A stretch of DNA of 64,000 bases from Acidobacteriota bacterium. GTDB taxonomy: Bacteria; Acidobacteriota; Vicinamibacteria; Vicinamibacterales; UBA2999. This document shows, in pieces, positions 17,167 to 25,232 of this stretch. How positions within the stretch are numbered: position 1 is the stretch's first letter; each line of letters starts with the position of its first letter. Below the pieces are notes generated by a model. That model saw only the letters and a list, made by a program, of their open reading frames with translations. It did no database searches and was not told the origin of the DNA. The stretch is taken from assembly GCA_016871195.1 (NCBI GenBank), contig VFZN01000001.1, positions 186,001 through 250,000 on the forward strand. Reading direction: 5' to 3'. The position numbers and the translations under genes were made by a program.

Positions 17167-19494
17167 ATGCCGCGTCGCGCTGTCTACGCCCTCTACTTCT
17201 GCTCGGGCGCCTGCGGTCTGGCCTATCAGGTGCTGTGGCTGCGGCAGCTCTCGTACGTCTTCGGCGTCACCGCCTATGCCGCCAGCACCGTGCTTGCCGC
17301 CTTCATGGCCGGCCTCGCCATCGGCAGCTGGCTCGCCGGTCCGCTGCTGAAGCGCGTCAGGCAGCCCCTCGCTGCGTTCGGCATCGTCGAACTGCTCATC
17401 GGCAGCGCGGCGCTCGCCACGCCGATCATGCTGGGCGTGGCCAGCTCGGTGTTCCGTGCGTTCTACGGCACAGGCCCCGACACCTTCACGCAGCAGACGC
17501 TCATCAGGTTCATCTGCGCGTTTGTCGTGCTGCTGCTGCCCACGGTGCTCATGGGGCTCACGCTGCCGCTCGTCAGTGCCTCGTCTGTCATTCAGGGACC
17601 GCGCTTCTCGTCACACGTCAGCACGCTGTACGCGGTCAACACGGCCGGTGCCGTCTCGGGGGCCCTGCTCACCGGCTTTGTGCTCATCGGCGCCATTGGC
17701 ATGCAGGCCACCTTCTGGCTGGCCGCCGCCCTCAACGCGTTCGTCGGTCTCTCGGCCCTCGGCCTGCAGCGACGACTCGCCGCTGGCACTGACACCGCCG
17801 CAGATGCGTCCCACTCGGGTGCCGTCGCTCCGCCTGCCGACGCGGCCCGCCCCTCGGGCGATGCATCCGGCGCAGGCTCGACGGCCCCTGTCAGCGGCGC
17901 GCGCGTCATCTGGCTGGTGATGGCCCTGTCCGGGGCGGCCTCTCTCGCGCTCGAAGTGGTCTGGTTCCGGCTGATGACGCTCTTTGTCGACGCCACCACA
18001 TACGCCTTTACCACCACGCTCGCCATTGTGCTGGTGGGCATCGCCCTCGGGGGCGCGACCGCCGCGCGCCTGCTGTCGCGTCCGCGCAACTGGGTGCTGT
18101 GGCTCGCCGCGATTCAGGTCGCCACCGCGGTGGGCGTGGTGCTGAGTCTCGGACTGCTGACCTGGCCCGGCGTGCCGCTGGTGTCCGGGATGCGAGCCCT
18201 GCAGCGGGTCCTGCTGTCGTTCCTGCTGCCGTCACTGCTGATGGGCGTGTCCTTCCCGCTGCTGCTGCGCCTAGGCGTACCCCCCTCAGACGCACCCGAC
18301 GATGAGTCACAGGCAGCGGCGCGTGCGGCCCTCGTCGGTCGCTTCTACGGCGTCAACGTGCTTGGCGCCATCATCGGCTCACTGGCCGGAGGCTTCCTCC
18401 TGCTGCCGTGGCTGGGCACGCGGCTCAGCCTGGTGGCCGTGGCCGGGGTGTTCGCCGTCGCCGGACTGGCAGTGGCCTTGCTGCAGCGGCGCATGGCCAC
18501 CTGGCTGCCACTGGCCGTCATGGTGGCCCTGGCCGGCGTCATGGCCACGCGCCTGCCCGATCCCTACGTCACCACCACGCGCGACCGCATCGGACCGGGC
18601 ATCGTCGAAGTGTTCCGCGAGGAGGGTGCACAGACCTCCGTCAGTGTGCACGAGTCACAGTTCGAGCGCGTGCTGCGCGTCGGCGGTCTGCACCAGGCCA
18701 ACGACACGCAGGGCATGGTCAAGGTGCATCGCCAGATCGGCATCCTGCCCGTGGCCCTGCATCCGAATCCGCGCGAGGCCCTGGTCATTGGCCTGGGCGG
18801 TGGCGCCTCGGCCGGGGCGGTCAGCCAGCATGCCGGCATTGACGTGCAGGTCGTCGAACTCTCTGAGGGTGTGCGCAAGGCCGCGGCCTACTTCGCCCAC
18901 ATCAACTACGACATCCTCAACCGTCCCAACGCCCGCATGCGCGTCGACGATGGGCGTAACTTCCTGCTGCTGTCGGGCGAGCGCTTCGACGTGATCACGG
19001 CCGACATCATCCAGCCGATTCACGCGGGTGCCGGCAGCCTCTATTCGAAGGAATACTTCCAGCTGGTGCGGCAGGCGCTGAAGCCGGGCGGCATCGCCAT
19101 GCAGTGGATTGGCCAACGCGAGCGTGCGCACTACCTCCTGATTATGCGGACGTTCCTCGAGGTCTTTCCGCACACGACGCTCTGGCTCGACGGCAGTCTC
19201 ATGGTCGGTTCGCTCGAACCGCTCAGACTCAACCGCGAGGCGTTCGAACGCAAGTTGAGCGATCCTCAGACGCGCGAGGCACTTGCCGCAGCCGGCCTCA
19301 GCTCCTTCGACGATCTGCGCCGCTGGTATACCGGGGGACCCGATGCGATGCGTGCGTTCGTGGGGCCGGGGCCGCTGCTGACGGACGATCGGCCTCTGGT
19401 GGAATATCACCGGTCGCTGCCAGCCGACACCGAGCGCCTCGACGTAACGGCGCTGCGAAGTTCCATCGCGGAGATCGATCCGCCCACGCCGTAG
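17167..19494 (+). CDS. Fused MFS-like membrane domain and spermidine-synthase-like domain
   Basis: A 775-residue membrane protein. Residues ~1-480 hold about 12 hydrophobic spans with SGACGLAYQVLWLRQL at the N-terminus, the typical start of the fused MFS/spermidine synthase family. A loop of low complexity (AADASHSGAVAPP) lies between the two halves. Residues ~490-760 form an aminopropyltransferase-like Rossmann fold with VIGLGGGASAGAVSQHAG and RVDDGRNFLLLSGERFDVITAD. The function of this family is not settled; polyamine synthesis is not proven. The start is ATG 17167, with TACACT eight bases upstream. Confidence 0.87.
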   Translation: MPRRAVYALYFCSGACGLAYQVLWLRQLSYVFGVTAYAASTVLAAFMAGLAIGSWLAGPLLKRVRQPLAAFGIVELLIGSAALATPIMLGVASSVFRAFYGTGPDTFTQQTLIRFICAFVVLLLPTVLMGLTLPLVSASSVIQGPRFSSHVSTLYAVNTAGAVSGALLTGFVLIGAIGMQATFWLAAALNAFVGLSALGLQRRLAAGTDTAADASHSGAVAPPADAARPSGDASGAGSTAPVSGARVIWLVMALSGAASLALEVVWFRLMTLFVDATTYAFTTTLAIVLVGIALGGATAARLLSRPRNWVLWLAAIQVATAVGVVLSLGLLTWPGVPLVSGMRALQRVLLSFLLPSLLMGVSFPLLLRLGVPPSDAPDDESQAAARAALVGRFYGVNVLGAIIGSLAGGFLLLPWLGTRLSLVAVAGVFAVAGLAVALLQRRMATWLPLAVMVALAGVMATRLPDPYVTTTRDRIGPGIVEVFREEGAQTSVSVHESQFERVLRVGGLHQANDTQGMVKVHRQIGILPVALHPNPREALVIGLGGGASAGAVSQHAGIDVQVVELSEGVRKAAAYFAHINYDILNRPNARMRVDDGRNFLLLSGERFDVITADIIQPIHAGAGSLYSKEYFQLVRQALKPGGIAMQWIGQRERAHYLLIMRTFLEVFPHTTLWLDGSLMVGSLEPLRLNREAFERKLSDPQTREALAAAGLSSFDDLRRWYTGGPDAMRAFVGPGPLLTDDRPLVEYHRSLPADTERLDVTALRSSIAEIDPPTP

Positions 19495-19508
19495 GCCGCT
19501 GACCCTGA

Positions 19509-19530
19509 GACGCCGGCGGTTCCCGGCGTC
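19509..19530. terminator. Hairpin between convergent genes
   Basis: GACGCCGG and CCGGCGTC form a perfect eight-base stem with a six-base loop. There is no T-run on either side. A second short palindrome (GGCCGC-GAT-GCGGCC) follows at 19545-19559. Either may end transcription from both sides. Confidence 0.4.
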
Positions 19531-19589
19531 GTGGTACTCGCACGGGCCGCGATGCGGCCGTGTCGTGCACCCGGACCCGGTGCCGGCCG

Positions 19590-20849
19590 TCAGAGGACGG
19601 GCGGCGCCCCGGTGCGGAAGTCACCGCCCAGCAGCGACACCGAGTCGGCGCCGAGCCAGCGATCGATGATGCTGGCGTACACCGACCGGAAGTCGGTCTC
19701 GTGCCGCACATCACCGGCGCTGCTCTCGAGCGTCGGGTTCTGGGGATCGGGTCGCAGGTCTGCCGCCGTGCCGTGCAGGCCGCCGCGCACACCGCCGCCC
19801 ATCAGCATCATCACGCCGCCCGCGCCATGGTCGGTACCCTGGCTGCCGTTCTCGAAGACGCGCCGGCCGAACTCGGTGTAGATCAGCACCAGCGTGGAGC
19901 CCAACAGCCCCTGCACCTGCAGGTCGTCGTGAAACGCCTTCAATCCGTCATCGAGCGTACCCATGAGGTTGAAGTAGCTGCCGGTGTTGACGCCCTGTCC
20001 GGCGTGCGTGTCATAGCCGCCGGTCTGCACCCAGAAGATCCTGGTGCCGATGCCCCGGTTCATCGCGCCCGCTACCGCCCGCAGCGCCTGGCCGAATCCG
20101 CTCGTGGGATACGTGGCCGACGGCCGATACGCGGCCACGGTCGCCACCCGATCGATCGTGTTCAGGGCCGCGCGGGTGGTGCCGTTCACAAACGCCAGAT
20201 GCGGACGTTCCACCGGCACATGCGACGCAATGCGGGCCTGCGCCTCGCGTTCGGCAAGGGCCTCGGCTCCGGTATTCGGGCTGGCGAGCACATAGGTCGC
20301 CGGGTTGACAATCGAGTGAATGCCCATGGTGTTGGCCATGAGGGGCCGCGGGGTTTGGCGCTCGGTGTTCCAGGCCACCAGCGGATCGAGCGGACCGGGC
20401 AGCGAATCGAGATACCGCCCGAGCCAGCCCGGCCCCGAAGGAGCGGTCGGGTTGGCCGTGCCCCAGATGTCATAGCCGGTAAAGTGCGAACGGCTCGAAT
20501 TCGGGTAGCCCGTGCGCTGCACAATCGCGAGACGGCCGCCGTCAAAGACGCGCTTGAGTCCGCGCAGCCGGGGATGCAGCCCGAGGTGTGCACCCGATCG
20601 ATCCTGGCCGATCTGCAGCACAGTGCCTGCAGGCACCGCGATGCTGGGGCGACGCGAGTAGTAGAACGGATCGCGATAGGGAATGACCGTGCTGAGCGCA
20701 TCGTTGCCGCCGCTCAAATATACGACGACCAGGTTGCGCGAGGTCTGGCCCTGCGCGGCTGCCACGTCCTGCAGCACGTGCGGCGCGATGAAGCCATAGG
20801 TGAAGGCGGTGACTCCGCCCCGGACAAACGTGCGTCGCGACAGATGCAT
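19590..20849 (-). CDS. DUF1501 family secreted protein
   Basis: The 419-residue protein begins HLSRRTFVRGG, a twin-arginine-type signal. The body has LVVVYLSGGNDALSTVIPYRDPFYYSRR, QTGGYDTHAGQG and YTEFGRR, the core of DUF1501, a sulfatase/alkaline-phosphatase-like fold of unknown reaction. These genes are nearly always paired with DUF1800, and here the two are separated by eight bases in the order DUF1800-DUF1501. ATG 20849 is the first start that includes the twin-arginine signal; the longer frame is antisense noise. Confidence 0.92.
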   Translation of the reverse strand: MHLSRRTFVRGGVTAFTYGFIAPHVLQDVAAAQGQTSRNLVVVYLSGGNDALSTVIPYRDPFYYSRRPSIAVPAGTVLQIGQDRSGAHLGLHPRLRGLKRVFDGGRLAIVQRTGYPNSSRSHFTGYDIWGTANPTAPSGPGWLGRYLDSLPGPLDPLVAWNTERQTPRPLMANTMGIHSIVNPATYVLASPNTGAEALAEREAQARIASHVPVERPHLAFVNGTTRAALNTIDRVATVAAYRPSATYPTSGFGQALRAVAGAMNRGIGTRIFWVQTGGYDTHAGQGVNTGSYFNLMGTLDDGLKAFHDDLQVQGLLGSTLVLIYTEFGRRVFENGSQGTDHGAGGVMMLMGGGVRGGLHGTAADLRPDPQNPTLESSAGDVRHETDFRSVYASIIDRWLGADSVSLLGGDFRTGAPPVL

Positions 20850-20857
20850 GAGGTGTC

Positions 20858-22303
20858 CTACACGAACTGGAATTCCGACGAGCCGAGCAGCAGCCGCACG
20901 GCACCGGGTACCTTCGTCGTCAGCTGCGCATCGGTGCCGGTCCAACGGATGCCTGCCCGCAGATAGTCGTGCAGCGCACTGTATCCATCGCTGCTGAACC
21001 CCGGCGTCTGATAGCGCGCCAGCAGAAACTCGAGCACCCGTTCCGGTGACGCACGGAACGCCTGCGCCTCGCGGACCAGATTCGTCCGCTGATTCGTCGC
21101 CAGCGTCGACGCGAAGTTGAGCCGCGCCAGCATCGACGAGGTCGTGAACCAGTGGGGACCGGTGGCCCAGCCATTCACGTCGGGAGGCTCGTACAGCGAC
21201 TGCCCCATGTTGACCAGCGGCGTGATGGCCGCATCCACCGACAGTCCGCGCCAGCCGGTTTCCTTGATCGCCCGCACCACATACTCGACGGGCCACGCAT
21301 AGCGCTGATAGACGTTCGCGCTGCTCAGGAACTCGGGAGAATGCAGCAGTCGCCGCAGCATCGCGTGGATGCTGAACGTGCCACTGGTCCGATAGGCCTC
21401 GGCCGCCTGCCTGATGAGGCCTTCATCGGGCGCATCGACATCGTTGATGAAGAAGGCATACAGCCGCCGCGCCAGGCGCTCGGCCGTCGCCGGATGGCGA
21501 GCCAGGGCATCAATCAGATCCAGGCCATCCTGCACACCCTGTGCGGCAGCCCTCGCAGGAATCGTGCGCGACCCGTCCGGATAGATCGGGAAGCTGAACG
21601 TCTTGGGATCGGTGTCGTGCTGCGCCGGGTTGTAGATCGACCGGTAGTAGCTGTTGACCTCGTCCGTACGATTGTTCACCACCACCAGCTCGAGGTTCCA
21701 GCCGGTGAACACACGCGCCGCCGCATACACATCGGCTTCGGTGTGCTGGCCGACACCCACCGTGAACAGCTCCATCAGCTCGCGGCCGAAATTCTCCTGA
21801 GGACGCGTGCGGATGTTGGTGCGGCCGTCCAGCCACACCAGCATCGCCGGATCTTTGGCGACCTCGATCAGCAGATCGCGGAAGTTGCCCGTGGCCATGT
21901 CGCGGAACATCTGCACCTGCCCGCGCGTGCCGTTCGGCTGGCGCGCCGCATCCATCATCTTCGTGGCGTGGATGCTGCCGAAGGTGCCGGCCACTTTCGA
22001 ATACGCCGTCGCAAAGTAGTGGTGCCAGAACAGCGCCAGCTTCTCCTGCAGCGGCCGCCGCGTGTGCATCATCCGGAACAGCCACCGCTGGCGTGCGTCG
22101 TTGATCACCGTGTCTGGCGAGAAGGTACCGCGCACCGTCACGCCGGCATGCGCAGGGTGCCCGATGAGGGCGTCGGTGCCGTCCGGAGCCTCGGCATAGT
22201 GCAGCAGCTCGTCGATCAGCTGCGCCGGCGTGAAGTCGGCAAAGTAGGACAGATCGTCGGGGCTGGCCCCGAATCCCATCCGGCGGAGGATATGCTCGTG
22301 CAT
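20858..22303 (-). CDS. DUF1800 family protein
   Basis: A 481-residue protein of the DUF1800 family, found with DUF1501 in Acidobacteriota, Planctomycetes and Bacteroidetes; the molecular role is unknown. Conserved elements are HILRRMGFGASPDD, EKLALFWHHYFAT, ENFGRELMELFTVG, AARVFTGWNLE and YAWPVEYVVRAIK. The start at 22303 has GGGGAG about seven bases upstream and TATCAT about 25 bases upstream of the ATG; an in-frame ATG at 22363 lacks both. There is no clear signal peptide. It leads a two-gene operon with DUF1501. Confidence 0.9.
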   Translation of the reverse strand: MHEHILRRMGFGASPDDLSYFADFTPAQLIDELLHYAEAPDGTDALIGHPAHAGVTVRGTFSPDTVINDARQRWLFRMMHTRRPLQEKLALFWHHYFATAYSKVAGTFGSIHATKMMDAARQPNGTRGQVQMFRDMATGNFRDLLIEVAKDPAMLVWLDGRTNIRTRPQENFGRELMELFTVGVGQHTEADVYAAARVFTGWNLELVVVNNRTDEVNSYYRSIYNPAQHDTDPKTFSFPIYPDGSRTIPARAAAQGVQDGLDLIDALARHPATAERLARRLYAFFINDVDAPDEGLIRQAAEAYRTSGTFSIHAMLRRLLHSPEFLSSANVYQRYAWPVEYVVRAIKETGWRGLSVDAAITPLVNMGQSLYEPPDVNGWATGPHWFTTSSMLARLNFASTLATNQRTNLVREAQAFRASPERVLEFLLARYQTPGFSSDGYSALHDYLRAGIRWTGTDAQLTTKVPGAVRLLLGSSEFQFV

Positions 22304-22354
22304 ACCGTCGCTCTCCCCTCGAATGTTAATGATAACTGAATCGGCACGGGCGGG

Positions 22355-22401
22355 AAAAAACACAGGCCCCGGCGCCCTGACGGTCAGGACGCCGGCGCCT
22401 G
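22355..22401 (-). terminator. Intrinsic terminator of the PIG-L gene
   Basis: On the minus strand a 19-base stem with two mismatches (arms at 22383-22401 and 22363-22381) is followed by a TTTTTT run at 22360-22355. It lies about 55 bases past the PIG-L stop and separates that unit from the DUF1800 gene. Confidence 0.85.
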
Positions 22402-22456
22402 TTCCCCACTCGGTCTTGCGTGCGGCCGGACAGCATGCGCGGCCCGGTGCCGGATA

Positions 22457-25168
22457 CTAGCGCGACGCCGGCTTCGGTGCCTGCCCCAGGCTCAGCAGGT
22501 TCGCCATGATGCGATAGGCCCCGTCAGTGCCCGCCGGCAGCTGACGCCACAGGCCCAGCCCCACATAGATCCACCGGCCCTTGCCCACCTGCGCCTCGAC
22601 CAGTGCCCCGCGCTTGGTGCCGCGGTTATACGCAAACGGTTCCTCGAACTCGATGAGGTCCTTCATGCGCGGGTCGCGCTTGTTGGTGTCGAGGAAGTAG
22701 AGTCCGCGCTCCTGCACCCAGCCCGTCCAGTCGGCACGCCCGATCGCATTCGGCCCGGTGAACACCGGATTGGTCGGCTCGAGAATGCGCACTTCGGCAT
22801 TCTCGTCAGTCACACGCTCACGACCCACCACACCGGGGTAGGGACCATACTGCGCATCGTTGAACTCGAACTTGTTGTAGTTGACGATGACGGTACCGCC
22901 GGCGGCGGCGTAATCGAGCAGCCGCTGGTTGTAGGCGCGCAGGTCAAGCCGGCGTTCATACGCGCGCACGCCGGTCATCACCACGTCGTATTTGGTCAGG
23001 TCACCCCACGCGAGTTCGTCCGGGCCAATCAGCGACACGGTCACACCCAGCTGCTCGAGGGCCTGGGGCATCTGGTCACCCACGCCCATCACATACCCCA
23101 CCGACAGGTTGGGCTTCACCGCCACATCGACGGCCTTGGCCGTAATCTCGGGCGTCACCAGCACGTGCCGGCGCGTCGTGTGTGGATACTCGACCAGCTG
23201 GTACCCGAGCGCATAGTCACCTCCGCCCGACTGCACCCTGGCCGTGATGGGGAAGCTGCTGCCACCGGGCTTCGACGCCGCAGCCATCAGCATCGGCGAC
23301 GGCGGCACCTCGACCTCGAAGCGTACCGTGATCGCCTCGTCTTCGCGGGCAAAGCTCACCGGCTGCGTGGCCGGCGTCGCACGCCAGCCCTGAGGCAGCC
23401 CCAGCACCACGTCTCCCCGCGCGGCGCCCTTGGCATGGTTGACGACCGTCACCCGCACATCCTTGCGCGTCCCGCGCGCATTCGCCGGCGAGGCACTTGT
23501 CGGCACAATCAGCGTCTCGGGCGTCATCGTCACGGCGAAGCCAGGCACCACGTGCAGCTCGGCGCGCTTCTCACCGCTGAACAGGTTCCCTTCCGAGCGG
23601 GCCTGCACCGGCACGGTCACCGGAAACTCGACCCCGTTCATGGCCAGTGTGAACGTGGCCGTGAACGGCGTGGGCCTGAATGGGGATCCGAACGGCACAT
23701 CGGGATCGACCGTGAACCGCGACACCCCCGGGGTATAGCGGAAGTGCGCCGCCGTCAGGCGCGCATCGGCCGGAATGACGCCGCCGCGATCGGTAGCCTG
23801 CGAGAAACCGTTCAGCACACGCGACTTCACCTTGACCGTCGTCGTCCCGCGCACGGCGGCGATGAGCTGCACGCCCACCTGCTGCCCCGGGGTGACGATG
23901 CCGTCATTGGCAATGGCCTCGATGCGCGTGTCGGTGGCTGCCACCAGGGCATTGATGAACTGCTGTTCCTTCTGCGCCATCCGGAAGTCGATTTCGTAGC
24001 GCGCCTCATCTGACAGGCCCATGCCCGCGAGCCCGGCTCGCAGTGCCCGCGTCGACGTCAGGCCTGCCGCCAGCGGCGCCACGGCACCGGCGCTGCCACG
24101 GGCACCCAGCTCGCGCCGGGCTGCCTGCACGTGTCCTGCAATCTCGGTCAGTGCGGCCGTCAGCGCTGCCGGGGGCGTGGCACCCGCATAGCCCGCCAGC
24201 GAGGCGAGGCTGTGGTTCACACCGTCGAACGGATCCTGTTCCACGCGGTTCACACCGTCAGGCAGCACCGTGTCGCGCAGGCGATACGCCCGTACGCTGC
24301 CCGGCCCCATCATGCTCGTCTCGCCCGGCAGCGGCAGCAGCTGCGACATGCCCTGACACTTGTGCATGCTGCGCGCCTCGCCCGACAGCTCGTTGTAGGT
24401 GCGGCCCAGCACGGGGTCATACTGCGTCCCGCCGCGGAACTGCAGCGCCGTCGATGCCCCCGGCGTGCCCGAAAACGACGGCACCTGGCCGCCGGGTGCA
24501 GAGAAGCCGGCGGTGTAATAGAACTTCGCCGGCTGCCACGGACGCAGGCCGTCCTTGATCTGTTCGGGATACTTCGTTGGATCAGCCGCCAGGCGGAACG
24601 CCTCTGACGTCAGCCGCGATGACGTCTGGTGGTGCTGCCCGCCCCCCTCGCCGTCGAACACGAACCCGACGATCACGTGGGGCCGAATCGTGCGGATCAT
24701 CCGGACGAAGTCGCCCAGAATCTCCTCCTTGCCCCACTTCTCCATGGTTTCTTCCACGCTGAAGGAAAACCCGAAGTCGACCGCGCGCGTGAAGAACTGC
24801 TCGGCGCCGTCATAGCGATGGGCCGCCAGCAGCTCTTCGGTGCGCAGCACCGCCAGGGCCTCGAACAGCTCGGGGCCGATCTCGTTCTGGCCGCCCTCGC
24901 CGCGCGTCGACGTCACCAGCGTCGTCCGCATGCCCTTGCCGAAGCCGTAGTAGGCCAGCATGGCGTTGTTCTCGTCGTCAGGGTGCGCTGTGGTCATCAT
25001 CAGCGTGCCCACCGTCTCGAGCTTGCGCAGGGCCAGCTCGACGGCCGGCGTTCCGCGCAGCCCTGTCACCGGCTGCAGCTGGTGCTGCGCTGACACCGTA
25101 GATACCGTAGACACAAAAACGGCCGCCAGGGAGGCGGCCACCGCAACACCGGTCACAAGCTTCTTCAT
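22457..25168 (-). CDS. Secreted PIG-L family deacetylase with long C-terminal extension
   Basis: PIG-L (LmbE-like) proteins remove N-acetyl groups from sugars with zinc. The protein (903 residues from the ATG at 25168; an ATG six bases upstream is possible) has a signal peptide ending near VSAQ. The catalytic domain (~50-330) shows TTAHPDDENNAML and the downstream zinc His in GEGGGQHHQTSSRLT. The remaining ~570 residues are beta-rich, contain NEW3-like segments (VTVVNHAKGAARGDVVLGLPQGW) and end in a ThuA-like region (YDVVMTGVRAYERRLDL, GRWIYVGLGLWRQ). Such three-part proteins are common in Acidobacteriota; the substrate is unknown. It lies downstream of a TonB receptor and may act on what that receptor imports. 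Confidence 0.88.
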   Translation of the reverse strand: MKKLVTGVAVAASLAAVFVSTVSTVSAQHQLQPVTGLRGTPAVELALRKLETVGTLMMTTAHPDDENNAMLAYYGFGKGMRTTLVTSTRGEGGQNEIGPELFEALAVLRTEELLAAHRYDGAEQFFTRAVDFGFSFSVEETMEKWGKEEILGDFVRMIRTIRPHVIVGFVFDGEGGGQHHQTSSRLTSEAFRLAADPTKYPEQIKDGLRPWQPAKFYYTAGFSAPGGQVPSFSGTPGASTALQFRGGTQYDPVLGRTYNELSGEARSMHKCQGMSQLLPLPGETSMMGPGSVRAYRLRDTVLPDGVNRVEQDPFDGVNHSLASLAGYAGATPPAALTAALTEIAGHVQAARRELGARGSAGAVAPLAAGLTSTRALRAGLAGMGLSDEARYEIDFRMAQKEQQFINALVAATDTRIEAIANDGIVTPGQQVGVQLIAAVRGTTTVKVKSRVLNGFSQATDRGGVIPADARLTAAHFRYTPGVSRFTVDPDVPFGSPFRPTPFTATFTLAMNGVEFPVTVPVQARSEGNLFSGEKRAELHVVPGFAVTMTPETLIVPTSASPANARGTRKDVRVTVVNHAKGAARGDVVLGLPQGWRATPATQPVSFAREDEAITVRFEVEVPPSPMLMAAASKPGGSSFPITARVQSGGGDYALGYQLVEYPHTTRRHVLVTPEITAKAVDVAVKPNLSVGYVMGVGDQMPQALEQLGVTVSLIGPDELAWGDLTKYDVVMTGVRAYERRLDLRAYNQRLLDYAAAGGTVIVNYNKFEFNDAQYGPYPGVVGRERVTDENAEVRILEPTNPVFTGPNAIGRADWTGWVQERGLYFLDTNKRDPRMKDLIEFEEPFAYNRGTKRGALVEAQVGKGRWIYVGLGLWRQLPAGTDGAYRIMANLLSLGQAPKPASR

Positions 25169-25232
25169 CGACATGATCCTGAGAGGGATGGTGCGGGAAG
25201 GCCCAGGGGCCCTCCCGCATCGTCAACGCTCA